From the NCBI RefSeq assembly GCF_026676115.1, contig NZ_JAPONB010000003.1, positions 186,001 to 250,000 of the forward strand: a stretch of 64,000 nucleotides of DNA, read 5' to 3'. The position numbers and the translations under genes are program-made. Shown piece after piece: positions 51,938 to 59,822 of the stretch (position 1 is its first letter; each line of letters opens with the position of its first letter). The stretch comes from Salinimicrobium sp. TH3. Lineage in GTDB: Bacteria; Bacteroidota; Bacteroidia; Flavobacteriales; Flavobacteriaceae. The notes under the pieces are model-generated. The model saw only the letters and a program-made list of their open reading frames with translations. It did not search any database and was not told where the DNA came from.

Positions 51938-53098
51938 CTAGTGTTTTCTAAAGTATGTACCTTGTTCAGGGGAAACGATTATAGCTTCGGGTTTTATGTT
52001 GAATTGTTTTTGATATGCTTCCGAAGCAATTTCAATAAACTCTTCAACGGCTTCCTCTTCAATAAGATTGATGGTACAGCCGCCAAATCCTCCGCCCATC
52101 ATCCTGGCACCTTTGACCGGCCTGTATTCTGTGGTGAGGTCTACAAGAAAATCGAGTTCTTCACAACTCACTTCATATTTATCTCTAAGTCCTTTATGGG
52201 AATTATACATGAGTAAACCAAGTTGACCTAGATCTTCCCGTCTTATTGCTTCTACTGCTTTGAGAACCCTTTCATTTTCTGAAACCACAAAATGGGCTCG
52301 TTTGAAAAGCACCTCGGGGAGAGAACCCCTGAATTCTGCCAGTCTGGCCAGATTGACATCCCTTAGGGACCTTACCTCGGGATATAATTGATTAATATGA
52401 TTTACGGCTTCTTCACATTCCTTTCTGCGGGTGTTGTACTCACTTGATGCAAGGCTGTGCGATACCATCGTATTCAAAAGCAGGAGCTTATGATCTTTAA
52501 AACTGGCAGGAATATATGTGGCTTCGAGGCTGCGGCAATCCAGTAAAATAAGATGGTCTTTTTTACTAAGTACAGAGGCGTACTGGTCCATGATCCCGCA
52601 TTTGGTGCCCACGTAGTTATGCTCGGCATCCCTGGATAATTCAGCTATAGTTTTCCGGGAAAGACCAAGGCCAAAAAGTTCATTGAGACCAAAGGCCATC
52701 CCACTTTCCAGTGCAGCCGAAGAGCTTATTCCGGCACCAACAGGAAGATCACTTTCTATGATACAAGAGAAACCTTCAGGATATTTCCCGCGCTTCTGAA
52801 TTTCGTTCACCACTCCCAGAATATAGTTCTCCCATTGTTCTTCGCTCCTGGCTATCTTTCGCAAATCAAAGCTGAAGCTTTTATCGTGTGTTTTACTGTA
52901 AATACTGCAGGAGTAGGGAGTAGAATTAGCGGCAAAACTCAGTTTGATGGTCTTGTCTATTGCTGTGGGCAGGACAAAACCATCATTATAATCTGTATGT
53001 TCTCCAATGAGATTGATCCTGCCAGGTGCATATACGGTGAAGTGTGCTTTAAAATTTCTGAAACTTTCGGGTAAGGTATCTTCAGTTCTATTTTTCAC
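51938..53098 (-). CDS. galK: Galactokinase
   Basis: A 386-residue GHMP kinase. [20 protein letters not shown] (26-45) is the galactokinase signature, [12 protein letters not shown] the ATP-binding motif, CGIMDQYAS carries the catalytic Asp, and [11 protein letters not shown] is the C-terminal GHMP motif. It phosphorylates alpha-D-galactose at C1. First gene of galK-galT, divergent from the NUDIX regulator, with a TATCTTTG box and a palindromic site in the 101-bp gap. Confidence 0.96.
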   Translation of the reverse strand: MKNRTEDTLPESFRNFKAHFTVYAPGRINLIGEHTDYNDGFVLPTAIDKTIKLSFAANSTPYSCSIYSKTHDKSFSFDLRKIARSEEQWENYILGVVNEIQKRGKYPEGFSCIIESDLPVGAGISSSAALESGMAFGLNELFGLGLSRKTIAELSRDAEHNYVGTKCGIMDQYASVLSKKDHLILLDCRSLEATYIPASFKDHKLLLLNTMVSHSLASSEYNTRRKECEEAVNHINQLYPEVRSLRDVNLARLAEFRGSLPEVLFKRAHFVVSENERVLKAVEAIRREDLGQLGLLMYNSHKGLRDKYEVSCEELDFLVDLTTEYRPVKGARMMGGGFGGCTINLIEEEAVEEFIEIASEAYQKQFNIKPEAIIVSPEQGTYFRKH

Positions 53099-53117
53099 GA
53101 CGGGAAGTTTAGTAACT

Positions 53118-53125
53118 CAAAGATA
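53118..53125 (-). promoter_or_regulatory. -7 box (TATCTTTG) of galK-galT
   Basis: Perfect TAnnTTTG on the minus strand, 19 bp upstream of the galK ATG at 53098. A TTTG at 53152-53155 is 26 bp upstream, slightly too far for a standard -33. Confidence 0.6.
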
Positions 53126-53149
53126 ATAAATGTAAATTATACATTAATT
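53125..53149. promoter_or_regulatory. Candidate operator of the NUDIX regulator
   Basis: AATAAATGTA (53125-53134) and TACATTAATT (53140-53149) are inverted with a 5-bp centre; nine of ten arm positions match. The site occupies the promoter spacer just upstream of the galK -7 box and lies 51 bp before the regulator gene, so it could repress galKT and regulate its own gene. Confidence 0.55.
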
Positions 53150-53199
53150 TTCAAATTCGGAAAAAAATAGTTTTTTTGTAGTAAGTAACACCATCATCA

Positions 53200-53925
53200 A
53201 TGTACAAAGAAAAAGAGGATTTGCATGCTGTTCAAAAGGATTACTATAAGGACAACCGCAAAATGTATGTCGCGATAGACTGTATTATTTTCGGGTTTGA
53301 TTCGGGAAATCTTAAGCTGCTGCTTTTCCAGAGAAAGGTAGCTCCCTTGAGTGGTGAATGGTCGCTCATTGGAAGTTTTGTAAACCTCGACGAAGATGTT
53401 TCGGCTGCTGCCGAAAGGGTACTGGAAGAGACCACCGGACTCAAAAATGTCTTTATGGAAGAGCTTAAGGTATATGGAGCTGTAAACCGGGACCCTGGTT
53501 ACCGCTGTATTTCTGTTGGGCAATATGCATTAATTAGGCTAAATGAATACGATAAAGAACTGGTCAAAGAGCATGGGGCAGCATGGTACGATGTCAATGA
53601 ATTGCCGCCACTTGTGCTTGATCATGGACAAATGGTGAAAGATGCGCTTGCAAAATTAAAGCAGAAGGCAAGATTTCAACCCTTAGGATTTGAATTACTT
53701 CCCGAAAAATTTACCATTCCCCAACTTCAAAGTGTTTATGAAGCAATTTTTCAAAAAGAACTGGACACCAGAAACTTCCGAAAAAAAGTCTTTTCTCATA
53801 ATGTGCTTGTGAAGCTGGATGAGAAGGATAAAACTTCTTCAAAAAGAGGAGCATTTTTATACAAATTTGATCGCAAACGGTACAAAAGGCTTATAGAACA
53901 AGGGAATGATTTCGAAGTTTTATGA
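53200..53925 (+). CDS. NUDIX-winged-helix transcriptional regulator (NrtR/AraR type)
   Basis: 241 residues. The N-terminal NUDIX-like domain (about 20-155) has a degenerate NUDIX box at 58-81: GSFVNLDEDVSAAAERVLEETTGL, in which the usual R-E of REx-x-EE is E-R, so hydrolase activity is unlikely. The C-terminal winged helix (about 165-240, FTIPQLQSVYEAIFQKELDTRNFRKKV) is the DNA-binding part. Members of this group control NAD or sugar genes. Its divergence from galK and the palindrome between them suggest a galactose-pathway regulator; the effector is inferred to be a Leloir intermediate or sugar. Confidence 0.88.
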   Translation: MYKEKEDLHAVQKDYYKDNRKMYVAIDCIIFGFDSGNLKLLLFQRKVAPLSGEWSLIGSFVNLDEDVSAAAERVLEETTGLKNVFMEELKVYGAVNRDPGYRCISVGQYALIRLNEYDKELVKEHGAAWYDVNELPPLVLDHGQMVKDALAKLKQKARFQPLGFELLPEKFTIPQLQSVYEAIFQKELDTRNFRKKVFSHNVLVKLDEKDKTSSKRGAFLYKFDRKRYKRLIEQGNDFEVL

Positions 53926-53996
53926 AATTAAATTTTTCTAAAATCTTTTCTTTAATTCAAAAATAAAGGTAATATTTACAGTTATTAAACTGCTGT

Positions 53997-54272
53997 ATGA
54001 AACAACAGTTGAAATGGAAAATTTTAACTTGTTTTATCCTTACCTTTTTGGGTTGTGAGTCCCTACCTTGCGCCAATGAGGTAAGGAATCAGCAGCTTTC
54101 TTACAAACAAATCTTCCATATTCATTACTTTTCTCTAAGTAAGATTTCCGGAAACTTTTTCGATCCTATAGTTAACAATTTCAGCCACTTTCAACTGGGT
54201 GGAATGACATTTTTGAAGAACTCTAGCGACACTTATATAGAAACAGGTTTAAATTTAAAAGAACTTTCTTAG
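53997..54272 (+). CDS. Doubtful small lipoprotein-like ORF (91 aa)
   Basis: The predicted product starts KQQLKWKILTCFILTFLGCES, which looks like a lipoprotein leader with Cys at about 20, but the rest has no recognisable domain and reads as low-complexity, Phe/Ser-rich sequence. It lies between the regulator and the glycosidase gene and ends 29 bp before the latter. It may be a small lipoprotein, the decayed remnant of a larger gene, or noise. It is listed only because the leader is plausible and the interval (375 bp) holds nothing else. Confidence 0.3.
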   Translation: MKQQLKWKILTCFILTFLGCESLPCANEVRNQQLSYKQIFHIHYFSLSKISGNFFDPIVNNFSHFQLGGMTFLKNSSDTYIETGLNLKELS

Positions 54273-54301
54273 AAAAATAGAAGCCGAAAAAAAGCTCCCG
54301 T

Positions 54302-56902
54302 ATGATATTTTCCAAAACTTTGAAGTACCTGTTCCTCTGGGGAATTCTTTCGATGTCTTTAAATTCTGTTTTTGCACAGGTTGTAAAAAATGAGAAAAAG
54401 GGTGATGTTTATGTGGATGAAAGCGGGGTGATGCGCTGGGGCCATAACAAGGAAGAGGTGAAAGGCTTTGGTGTAAATTATTCGGTGCCCTTTGCACATG
54501 CTTTTCGCACAGGACAAAAACTTGGTGTTGACCTTAAAGCCGAAATCCGAAAAGATATTTATCATTTTTCACGGCTTGGTTTCGACCTTTACCGTATTCA
54601 TATTTGGGATACCGAGATAAGTGATGAGGAGGGAAACCTCCTGGAAAATGAACATCTTGATCACTTTGACTACCTTATCAATGAGTTAAAGAGCCGCGGA
54701 ATCAATTTTGTACTTACGCCTATAGCTTACTGGGGCAACGGCTGGCCTGAACCCGATGAAGACACCCCCGGTTTTTCCAGCAAATATGGGAAAGAGGGAA
54801 GCCTCACTAATCCGCTGGCTATCGAGGCGCAGGAAAATTACCTGGCGCAATTCCTGGAGCATGTGAATCCTTACACCGGCATAGCCTATAAAGATGAACC
54901 TAATGTAATAGCCTTTGAAGTTAGCAATGAACCTCACCACAGGGAGCGCCCGGAGAAGGTACAGGAGTTTATTGAACGTATGTTGGCATCCATGAGATCT
55001 ACAGGGACCAAAAAGCCAATCTTTTACAATGTTACCCACAGTACCCAATTGGCAGAAGTTTATGCCGCTTCTGGTATCGACGGCGGGACTTTCCAATGGT
55101 ATCCGACGGGTCTTGGATTTGGGAAAGAGCTGGAGGGAAACCTTCTTCCTAATGTCAATAACTACAAAATTCCTTTTGACGAAGTTTGGAAGAAAAAAGG
55201 TTTGGCAAAACTGGTGTACGAGTTCGATGCGGCAGATGTGATGAAGTCATACATGTACCCGGCCATGGCACGTAGTTTTAGGCAGGCAGGAATGCAGATT
55301 GGGACTCATTTTGCCTATGATCCAACTTTCATGGCGCCTTTCAATACCGAGTACGACACACATTTCATGAACCTCGCCTACACGCCTTCAAAAGCGCTGG
55401 CATTGATGATTAGTGGGGAGATTTTTCATGAGTTGCCTATGAACAAAGACCTTGGCAAATATCCTGCTAATCTTAACTTCGGAAATTTCAGGATAAGCTA
55501 TGAACAGGATCTTGCTGAAATGAATTCAGCAGAAAAATTTATTTACACGAATTCTACTGAAACCTTTCCGAAAAACACCCAAAAACTGAAGCAGATCGCA
55601 GGCGTGGGAAATTCGCCTTTGGTAAAATATAATGGTAAAGGAGCTTACTTTCTCGACAAGCTGGAGCATGGGGTCTGGAGACTCGAAGTAATGCCAGATG
55701 CTATTGTAGTGGATAATCCTTTTGGAAACAACAGTCTTGAAAAGACTTTGGCCGTGATTAAATATGGGAAGTGGGAAATGGAAGTGAACCTTCCCGGCCT
55801 TGGAAAAGAATTTGAAGTTAAGGGGATCAATGAAGGAAATAACCTTGCTCAAACCTCTGTTGGTAGCAGCTTTCCAATAGAACCTGGCACGTACATACTT
55901 TCCAAAAAGGGCAAAAATAGCAGGTCTTCCTACAAAGGCTGGAGCGAAAATAATTTCACGGCTTTTGTAGCACCTAAAAGTACGGTAGAAAAGACCTATG
56001 TGGTACACGAACCGGTTCCATCGCTTACTGAGGGTAGAAAACACGAAATTTCAGCGGAAATTGTCTCCAATAAACCTGTAGAAAAGGTCGAAGCCTGGTT
56101 TAGGAACGGGAATACCTATGAAAGTGTGCAGCTTCAGCATAAAGAGGCATATGATTATGGTGCAGCAGTTCCGGAAAAGATGCTCAAAAAAGGCTTTTTA
56201 GAGTACCGTATAATCGTCACTACTTCCGAAGGAACAAATACTTTTCCGGGGGGACAGAAAGGGAATCCGGGAGAATGGGGTTTTGATCCGGATGAGCCTT
56301 ATAAAATACGTGTAGTAGCACCTGAAACACCGGTTTATTTATTCAATGCTTCTGAAGACAGCGAGCATGTTGTGGCGCGATGGCTGCCAACCATCAATAC
56401 AGTGCCGGGGAAGTATCCCGGAGAGGCTGAATTTAGAGTGAATGTGGAAAAACTTTTTGAAGTAGACCCTGAAAACACTGAAGCGGAACCTGTTTATGAG
56501 TACTCTTTTAAGTATAACTTCAACAGAAAGGCCAGGGGTAGGAGCGGAGATCTTAAAAATAAAGAAAAACTGGTTTTAAAAGGACATTCGCTCAATGAGA
56601 AGCCGGTAAAACTACAGGTGGCATTGGTTATGAATAATGGAAGATCTTTTGGGAAAGTAATTGAACTTCTACCGGAAGTAATGGAATATGAGATCGATAT
56701 TTCTGCTCTTAAACCTGTAAATACCGTGACTTTACCCAGACCTTACCCTACATTCCTGCCCTTATATTTCGAGCATAATGTACAGGAATCATTTGATGTT
56801 GAAGATGCCGAAAGCCTACAGTTTTCCATAGGCCCAGATCTTTTAGAACAGGAAAGGGAAGAGCAGCACGGGGTGGGGATTATTTCGGTGAGACTGGAGT
56901 AA
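54302..56902 (+). CDS. Large secreted clan GH-A glycoside hydrolase (GH5-like) with extra C-terminal region
   Basis: 866 residues with a signal peptide (about 1-25, ending SVFAQ). The catalytic barrel (about 45-400) contains GFGVNYSVPF, YRIHIWDTE and FEVSNEPHH, whose Glu210 is the probable acid/base, and LVYEFDAAD with Glu307 as the probable nucleophile. The spacing of about 97 residues suits clan GH-A. The C-terminal half (about 430-866) contains beta-rich stretches without a recognised catalytic motif, perhaps carbohydrate-binding or all-beta domains. The substrate (beta-mannan, beta-glucan or galactan) cannot be decided; proximity to the galactose genes hints at a galactose-containing glycan. 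Confidence 0.75.
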   Translation: MIFSKTLKYLFLWGILSMSLNSVFAQVVKNEKKGDVYVDESGVMRWGHNKEEVKGFGVNYSVPFAHAFRTGQKLGVDLKAEIRKDIYHFSRLGFDLYRIHIWDTEISDEEGNLLENEHLDHFDYLINELKSRGINFVLTPIAYWGNGWPEPDEDTPGFSSKYGKEGSLTNPLAIEAQENYLAQFLEHVNPYTGIAYKDEPNVIAFEVSNEPHHRERPEKVQEFIERMLASMRSTGTKKPIFYNVTHSTQLAEVYAASGIDGGTFQWYPTGLGFGKELEGNLLPNVNNYKIPFDEVWKKKGLAKLVYEFDAADVMKSYMYPAMARSFRQAGMQIGTHFAYDPTFMAPFNTEYDTHFMNLAYTPSKALALMISGEIFHELPMNKDLGKYPANLNFGNFRISYEQDLAEMNSAEKFIYTNSTETFPKNTQKLKQIAGVGNSPLVKYNGKGAYFLDKLEHGVWRLEVMPDAIVVDNPFGNNSLEKTLAVIKYGKWEMEVNLPGLGKEFEVKGINEGNNLAQTSVGSSFPIEPGTYILSKKGKNSRSSYKGWSENNFTAFVAPKSTVEKTYVVHEPVPSLTEGRKHEISAEIVSNKPVEKVEAWFRNGNTYESVQLQHKEAYDYGAAVPEKMLKKGFLEYRIIVTTSEGTNTFPGGQKGNPGEWGFDPDEPYKIRVVAPETPVYLFNASEDSEHVVARWLPTINTVPGKYPGEAEFRVNVEKLFEVDPENTEAEPVYEYSFKYNFNRKARGRSGDLKNKEKLVLKGHSLNEKPVKLQVALVMNNGRSFGKVIELLPEVMEYEIDISALKPVNTVTLPRPYPTFLPLYFEHNVQESFDVEDAESLQFSIGPDLLEQEREEQHGVGIISVRLE

Positions 56903-57084
56903 TTTCAGTGATCAGTGCTCAATGAGCAGTCATCAGAAATTTGTGCCACGAATTCACGAATGATTTTTCGGAATTTTCTCGATGGTGTCTCCTCCTTCAG
57001 AGGGGTGGCTAAAGGTCGGGGTGGGGCAGATGATAATATGTCGCTCCTCCGGGATTATTTATTTCTGTGTAAATTTTCTCAAAT
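56903..57084. repeat. Degenerate word-repeat tract after the glycosidase gene
   Basis: From a few bases after the stop, CAGTGATCAGTGCTC-type words (56906-56936) are followed by GCCACGAATTCAC (56945-56957), which is the reverse complement of GTGAATTCGTGGC at 40655-40667. No gene. Confidence 0.5.
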
Positions 57085-57116
57085 AAAAAAGGCCGGTCAA
57101 ATGACCGGCCTTTTTT
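57085..57116. terminator. Very strong bidirectional terminator
   Basis: A 15-bp perfect stem AAAAAAGGCCGGTCA (57085-57099) with TGACCGGCCTTTTTT (57102-57116) and a 2-nt loop; it serves the glycosidase gene (+) and the alpha-amylase operon (-). Confidence 0.92.
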
Positions 57117-57131
57117 ATTTATTTCAATTTT

Positions 57132-58574
57132 TTACTGCATGATAGAATAAACAGCATAACCATTGGCAGGTGCACGTAAAGAAACGTTACCATCTTTATC
57201 TGTGATGGGACTGTAATCTATATTGCCGGTATAGTCCATGATCATTGCCTGATTCCAATCTGTGTCTATATTTTCCTTGATCTTAATATTCCCACTGGTG
57301 TTCAGGTAAAGGATCAAACCGGGGCTGGATGGAGTCCGCGCCCTTTTCATGATGTATTCATCATCATCTACATAAAGCACCTCAACATCTCCGGTTGCAA
57401 TTGTGTTATTGATAAGAATTAACTGTTGCAACTGACTTTTGAAGTCTTCATTTTCATAATCTGAATAAAAGATGGTTGGATACCCCGGGTGAGTTAAAAT
57501 GAAAGCATATGCTTGCAGTTTATTTTCCATGGAGATAAAATTATTTTCATCGTCATCTTTTTCGGTATCATGATTGGCAGTGAAAGTTACTGCCTTATCG
57601 GGATAGGTCATCCACAACATATCATCGGTAAGGTAGGTAAGGTCATCATACCTGTCAAAGGCTTCATCAAGTTTATAGAAGGTGGAAAAATCAAAAACCC
57701 CACTCCCGGTTTCCTCAATGTAGTTCTCAAGTACCTGTACATTTGAATCCCAAAGTTCTGCGACAGAAAATCCACCCACTTCATCAAGCCATGCCTTTAC
57801 TACCCAGGGTTCAAACCCCAGTACATAATCAAATCTCCAACCGTCAAAACCTACTTCATTCTTATAATAATTTGCAACGGAATTATCTGAAGCCCATAAC
57901 CAGTCCTGGACATACTGCTGGTTGTGGTCTAAATTAGTCTCTTCATAAAAAAGACTTCCAGGATCATATGGACTGGTACTATTTGGATAGAAGTTCTCAT
58001 AGTCACGGTTGAATTTGCCTGAAGCATTCCCATGCTCTTCGTCAAAAAGAGTGTAGGTATCGTACCCGCGGTATGGGTTGTACTCTAAACCTCCACCTGA
58101 GTTGTGGTTGAGTACAATATCGGCAATCACTTCAAGGCCATTTGCATGGGCTGTCTCAATAAGCGCATCAAGTTCTTCTCTTGAACCAAATCTTGTTTCC
58201 ACAGTACTGTGTTGATCATATTCTCCAAGATCAAAATAATCTGAAGGGTCATATCCCATGGAAAATCCTCCAGACTGTCCTTTCGAAGCAGGGGGAAGCC
58301 ACACACGGTTTACTCCGGCATCTGCCCAATCTCCCACCTTTGCAGTGAGTACTTCCCACCATTCATGTCTTGGCTCCACATCCCAATAAAAGCCCTGCAT
58401 CATGACTCCGGTACCGTTGTCAAAATCGGCTAGATTTAATGGCTCCCCTGTAATGGGAGGTGGGTCTACTGTACCATTCCCCGGATCTGTTTCAATCACG
58501 TCATCATCTGAAGAACACCCTGTAAGAACGAGTAAAGCTAAAAACAATGGGAAAACTATAATTTTATTTTTCAT
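57132..58574 (-). CDS. GH13 alpha-amylase lipoprotein
   Basis: A 480-residue lipoprotein (leader ending LTGC, Cys20, followed by an acidic SSDDD stretch, the kind of export signal that puts SusG-like enzymes on the cell surface). The GH13 barrel has region I DIVLNH (152-157), region II GWRFD with nucleophile D249, region III AELWD with acid/base E273, and region IV TANHD with H335/D336. The ATG at 58574 is preferred over a TTG seven codons upstream. It is the last gene of the sus locus and would cut starch or glycogen at the surface before SusCD uptake. Confidence 0.93.
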   Translation of the reverse strand: MKNKIIVFPLFLALLVLTGCSSDDDVIETDPGNGTVDPPPITGEPLNLADFDNGTGVMMQGFYWDVEPRHEWWEVLTAKVGDWADAGVNRVWLPPASKGQSGGFSMGYDPSDYFDLGEYDQHSTVETRFGSREELDALIETAHANGLEVIADIVLNHNSGGGLEYNPYRGYDTYTLFDEEHGNASGKFNRDYENFYPNSTSPYDPGSLFYEETNLDHNQQYVQDWLWASDNSVANYYKNEVGFDGWRFDYVLGFEPWVVKAWLDEVGGFSVAELWDSNVQVLENYIEETGSGVFDFSTFYKLDEAFDRYDDLTYLTDDMLWMTYPDKAVTFTANHDTEKDDDENNFISMENKLQAYAFILTHPGYPTIFYSDYENEDFKSQLQQLILINNTIATGDVEVLYVDDDEYIMKRARTPSSPGLILYLNTSGNIKIKENIDTDWNQAMIMDYTGNIDYSPITDKDGNVSLRAPANGYAVYSIMQ

Positions 58575-58593
58575 TTTTGTAAAGATTTTATTC

Positions 58594-58624
58594 AAAAAAG
58601 GCCGCCGTGAAGCAGCCCTTTTTT
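58594..58624 (-). terminator. Terminator-like hairpin between susE-like and amylase genes
   Basis: Imperfect stem AAAAAAGGCCGC (58594-58605) with GCAGCCCTTTTTT (58612-58624). On the minus strand it ends in T6, so it looks like a rho-independent terminator placed inside the operon; it may be leaky and set a lower amylase level. Confidence 0.6.
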
Positions 58625-58640
58625 ACATTAGGATAGCAGC

Positions 58641-59810
58641 TTATTCAGCTGGAATCTGTTCGATAAAAATATATCTTCCGGTGATATCATTGAACCAAAC
58701 ATTATAAATTCCTGCTTTTGAAACTATAATGTCATCGCCAGTGGCTTGACCACTTGGGAAGTTTTCACCTCCACCCCAGTTTACTGCCCAATCCTGGTTA
58801 GCTCTGAATTTAATTCCTGCTTCTGAAAGTTCAACATCCTGAGCATACCAGATGTGAGGATCAAAAGTTGATTTAGTTAAAAGAATATCTGGCGTCGGAT
58901 TATCATCACTTGGCCAACCCACTGTTGTTCCTTCACCAACTAAACCAATCATATCATAAGTTGCAGCACCACTTTCATCATAGGGTTCAAATGAATAGGT
59001 CATCTCATCAACGTTCATTGTTAGGCTATAGTAGGCATCTGCATCAACAGGAAAAGCTGATGGATCTCCGCCTAAAATTATACTATTGCTTAGATTTCCA
59101 TTGTCAAGCCCCCATTGTGGTTGCCACTGACCAAGAATCTCAATAAGTTTAAATCCTTCCTTATCTCCACTTCCATCAAATCTTCCGGTGAAATAGAAAA
59201 TATTTTCATTCTCAGCATCCCTGAACAACGGTGTATTGTTATTATCAGGATTCCAACCTGCAGCAGTAGCATCACCAACAAGGAAGAAGTTCAAGAAGAC
59301 TTCCTCTTCTTCTCCTGCTGTTTCAGGAATAACAACATTTAAGGCTTTCACTTCAGAAGCATGTACCATTTCACCACCTGTACCGGCAGTAGCTACTACC
59401 TGAACGTACATAGTTCCTGTGTTTGGAGCCTCAGTTTCCGGGTCGTTGTCCAGTCCAACTTCTTCAGTAGCGAAATTCATAAGTTGCTTCACTTTTACAG
59501 CAAGATTTGTTCCTGCTGTACTTCCAAGTAATGCGGGGTCAGTCATATCCTCAGATGTTGATACCAGTACATCATAATTAATATTTGTAGGTACATCAAG
59601 ATCTATCTCATTCCATACAAATCTTTCCACAGTGTTTTCTGCAGTAGAACTTGTCAAAATATACTCTGGTGAGAATGAGTTGACAAAAGCAATCCCTTCT
59701 GGGTCGGGTTGCGCGATGAATACCACATCATCATCGCTTGTACAGGCATTAAAACCTATGAGAGCAACAAAAGCTAATAGTAATATTGATAATTTTTTCA
59801 TTGTTTTCAT
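58641..59810 (-). CDS. SusE/SusF-like outer-membrane starch-binding lipoprotein
   Basis: A 389-residue lipoprotein (leader ending FNAC, Cys23, then TSDDD). The N-terminal ~180 residues form the SusE Ig-like region (FSPEYILTSSTAENTVERFVWNEIDLDVPTNINYDV), and the rest consists of SusF-type domains with FLVGDATAAGWN and GLVGEGTTVGWP repeats, each carrying aromatic starch-contacting positions. It probably binds malto-oligosaccharides at the cell surface. It starts 12 bp after susD. A homologue of SusE in the strict sense cannot be proven. Confidence 0.85.
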   Translation of the reverse strand: MKTMKKLSILLLAFVALIGFNACTSDDDVVFIAQPDPEGIAFVNSFSPEYILTSSTAENTVERFVWNEIDLDVPTNINYDVLVSTSEDMTDPALLGSTAGTNLAVKVKQLMNFATEEVGLDNDPETEAPNTGTMYVQVVATAGTGGEMVHASEVKALNVVIPETAGEEEEVFLNFFLVGDATAAGWNPDNNNTPLFRDAENENIFYFTGRFDGSGDKEGFKLIEILGQWQPQWGLDNGNLSNSIILGGDPSAFPVDADAYYSLTMNVDEMTYSFEPYDESGAATYDMIGLVGEGTTVGWPSDDNPTPDILLTKSTFDPHIWYAQDVELSEAGIKFRANQDWAVNWGGGENFPSGQATGDDIIVSKAGIYNVWFNDITGRYIFIEQIPAE

Positions 59811-59822
59811 TTTATAATAATA

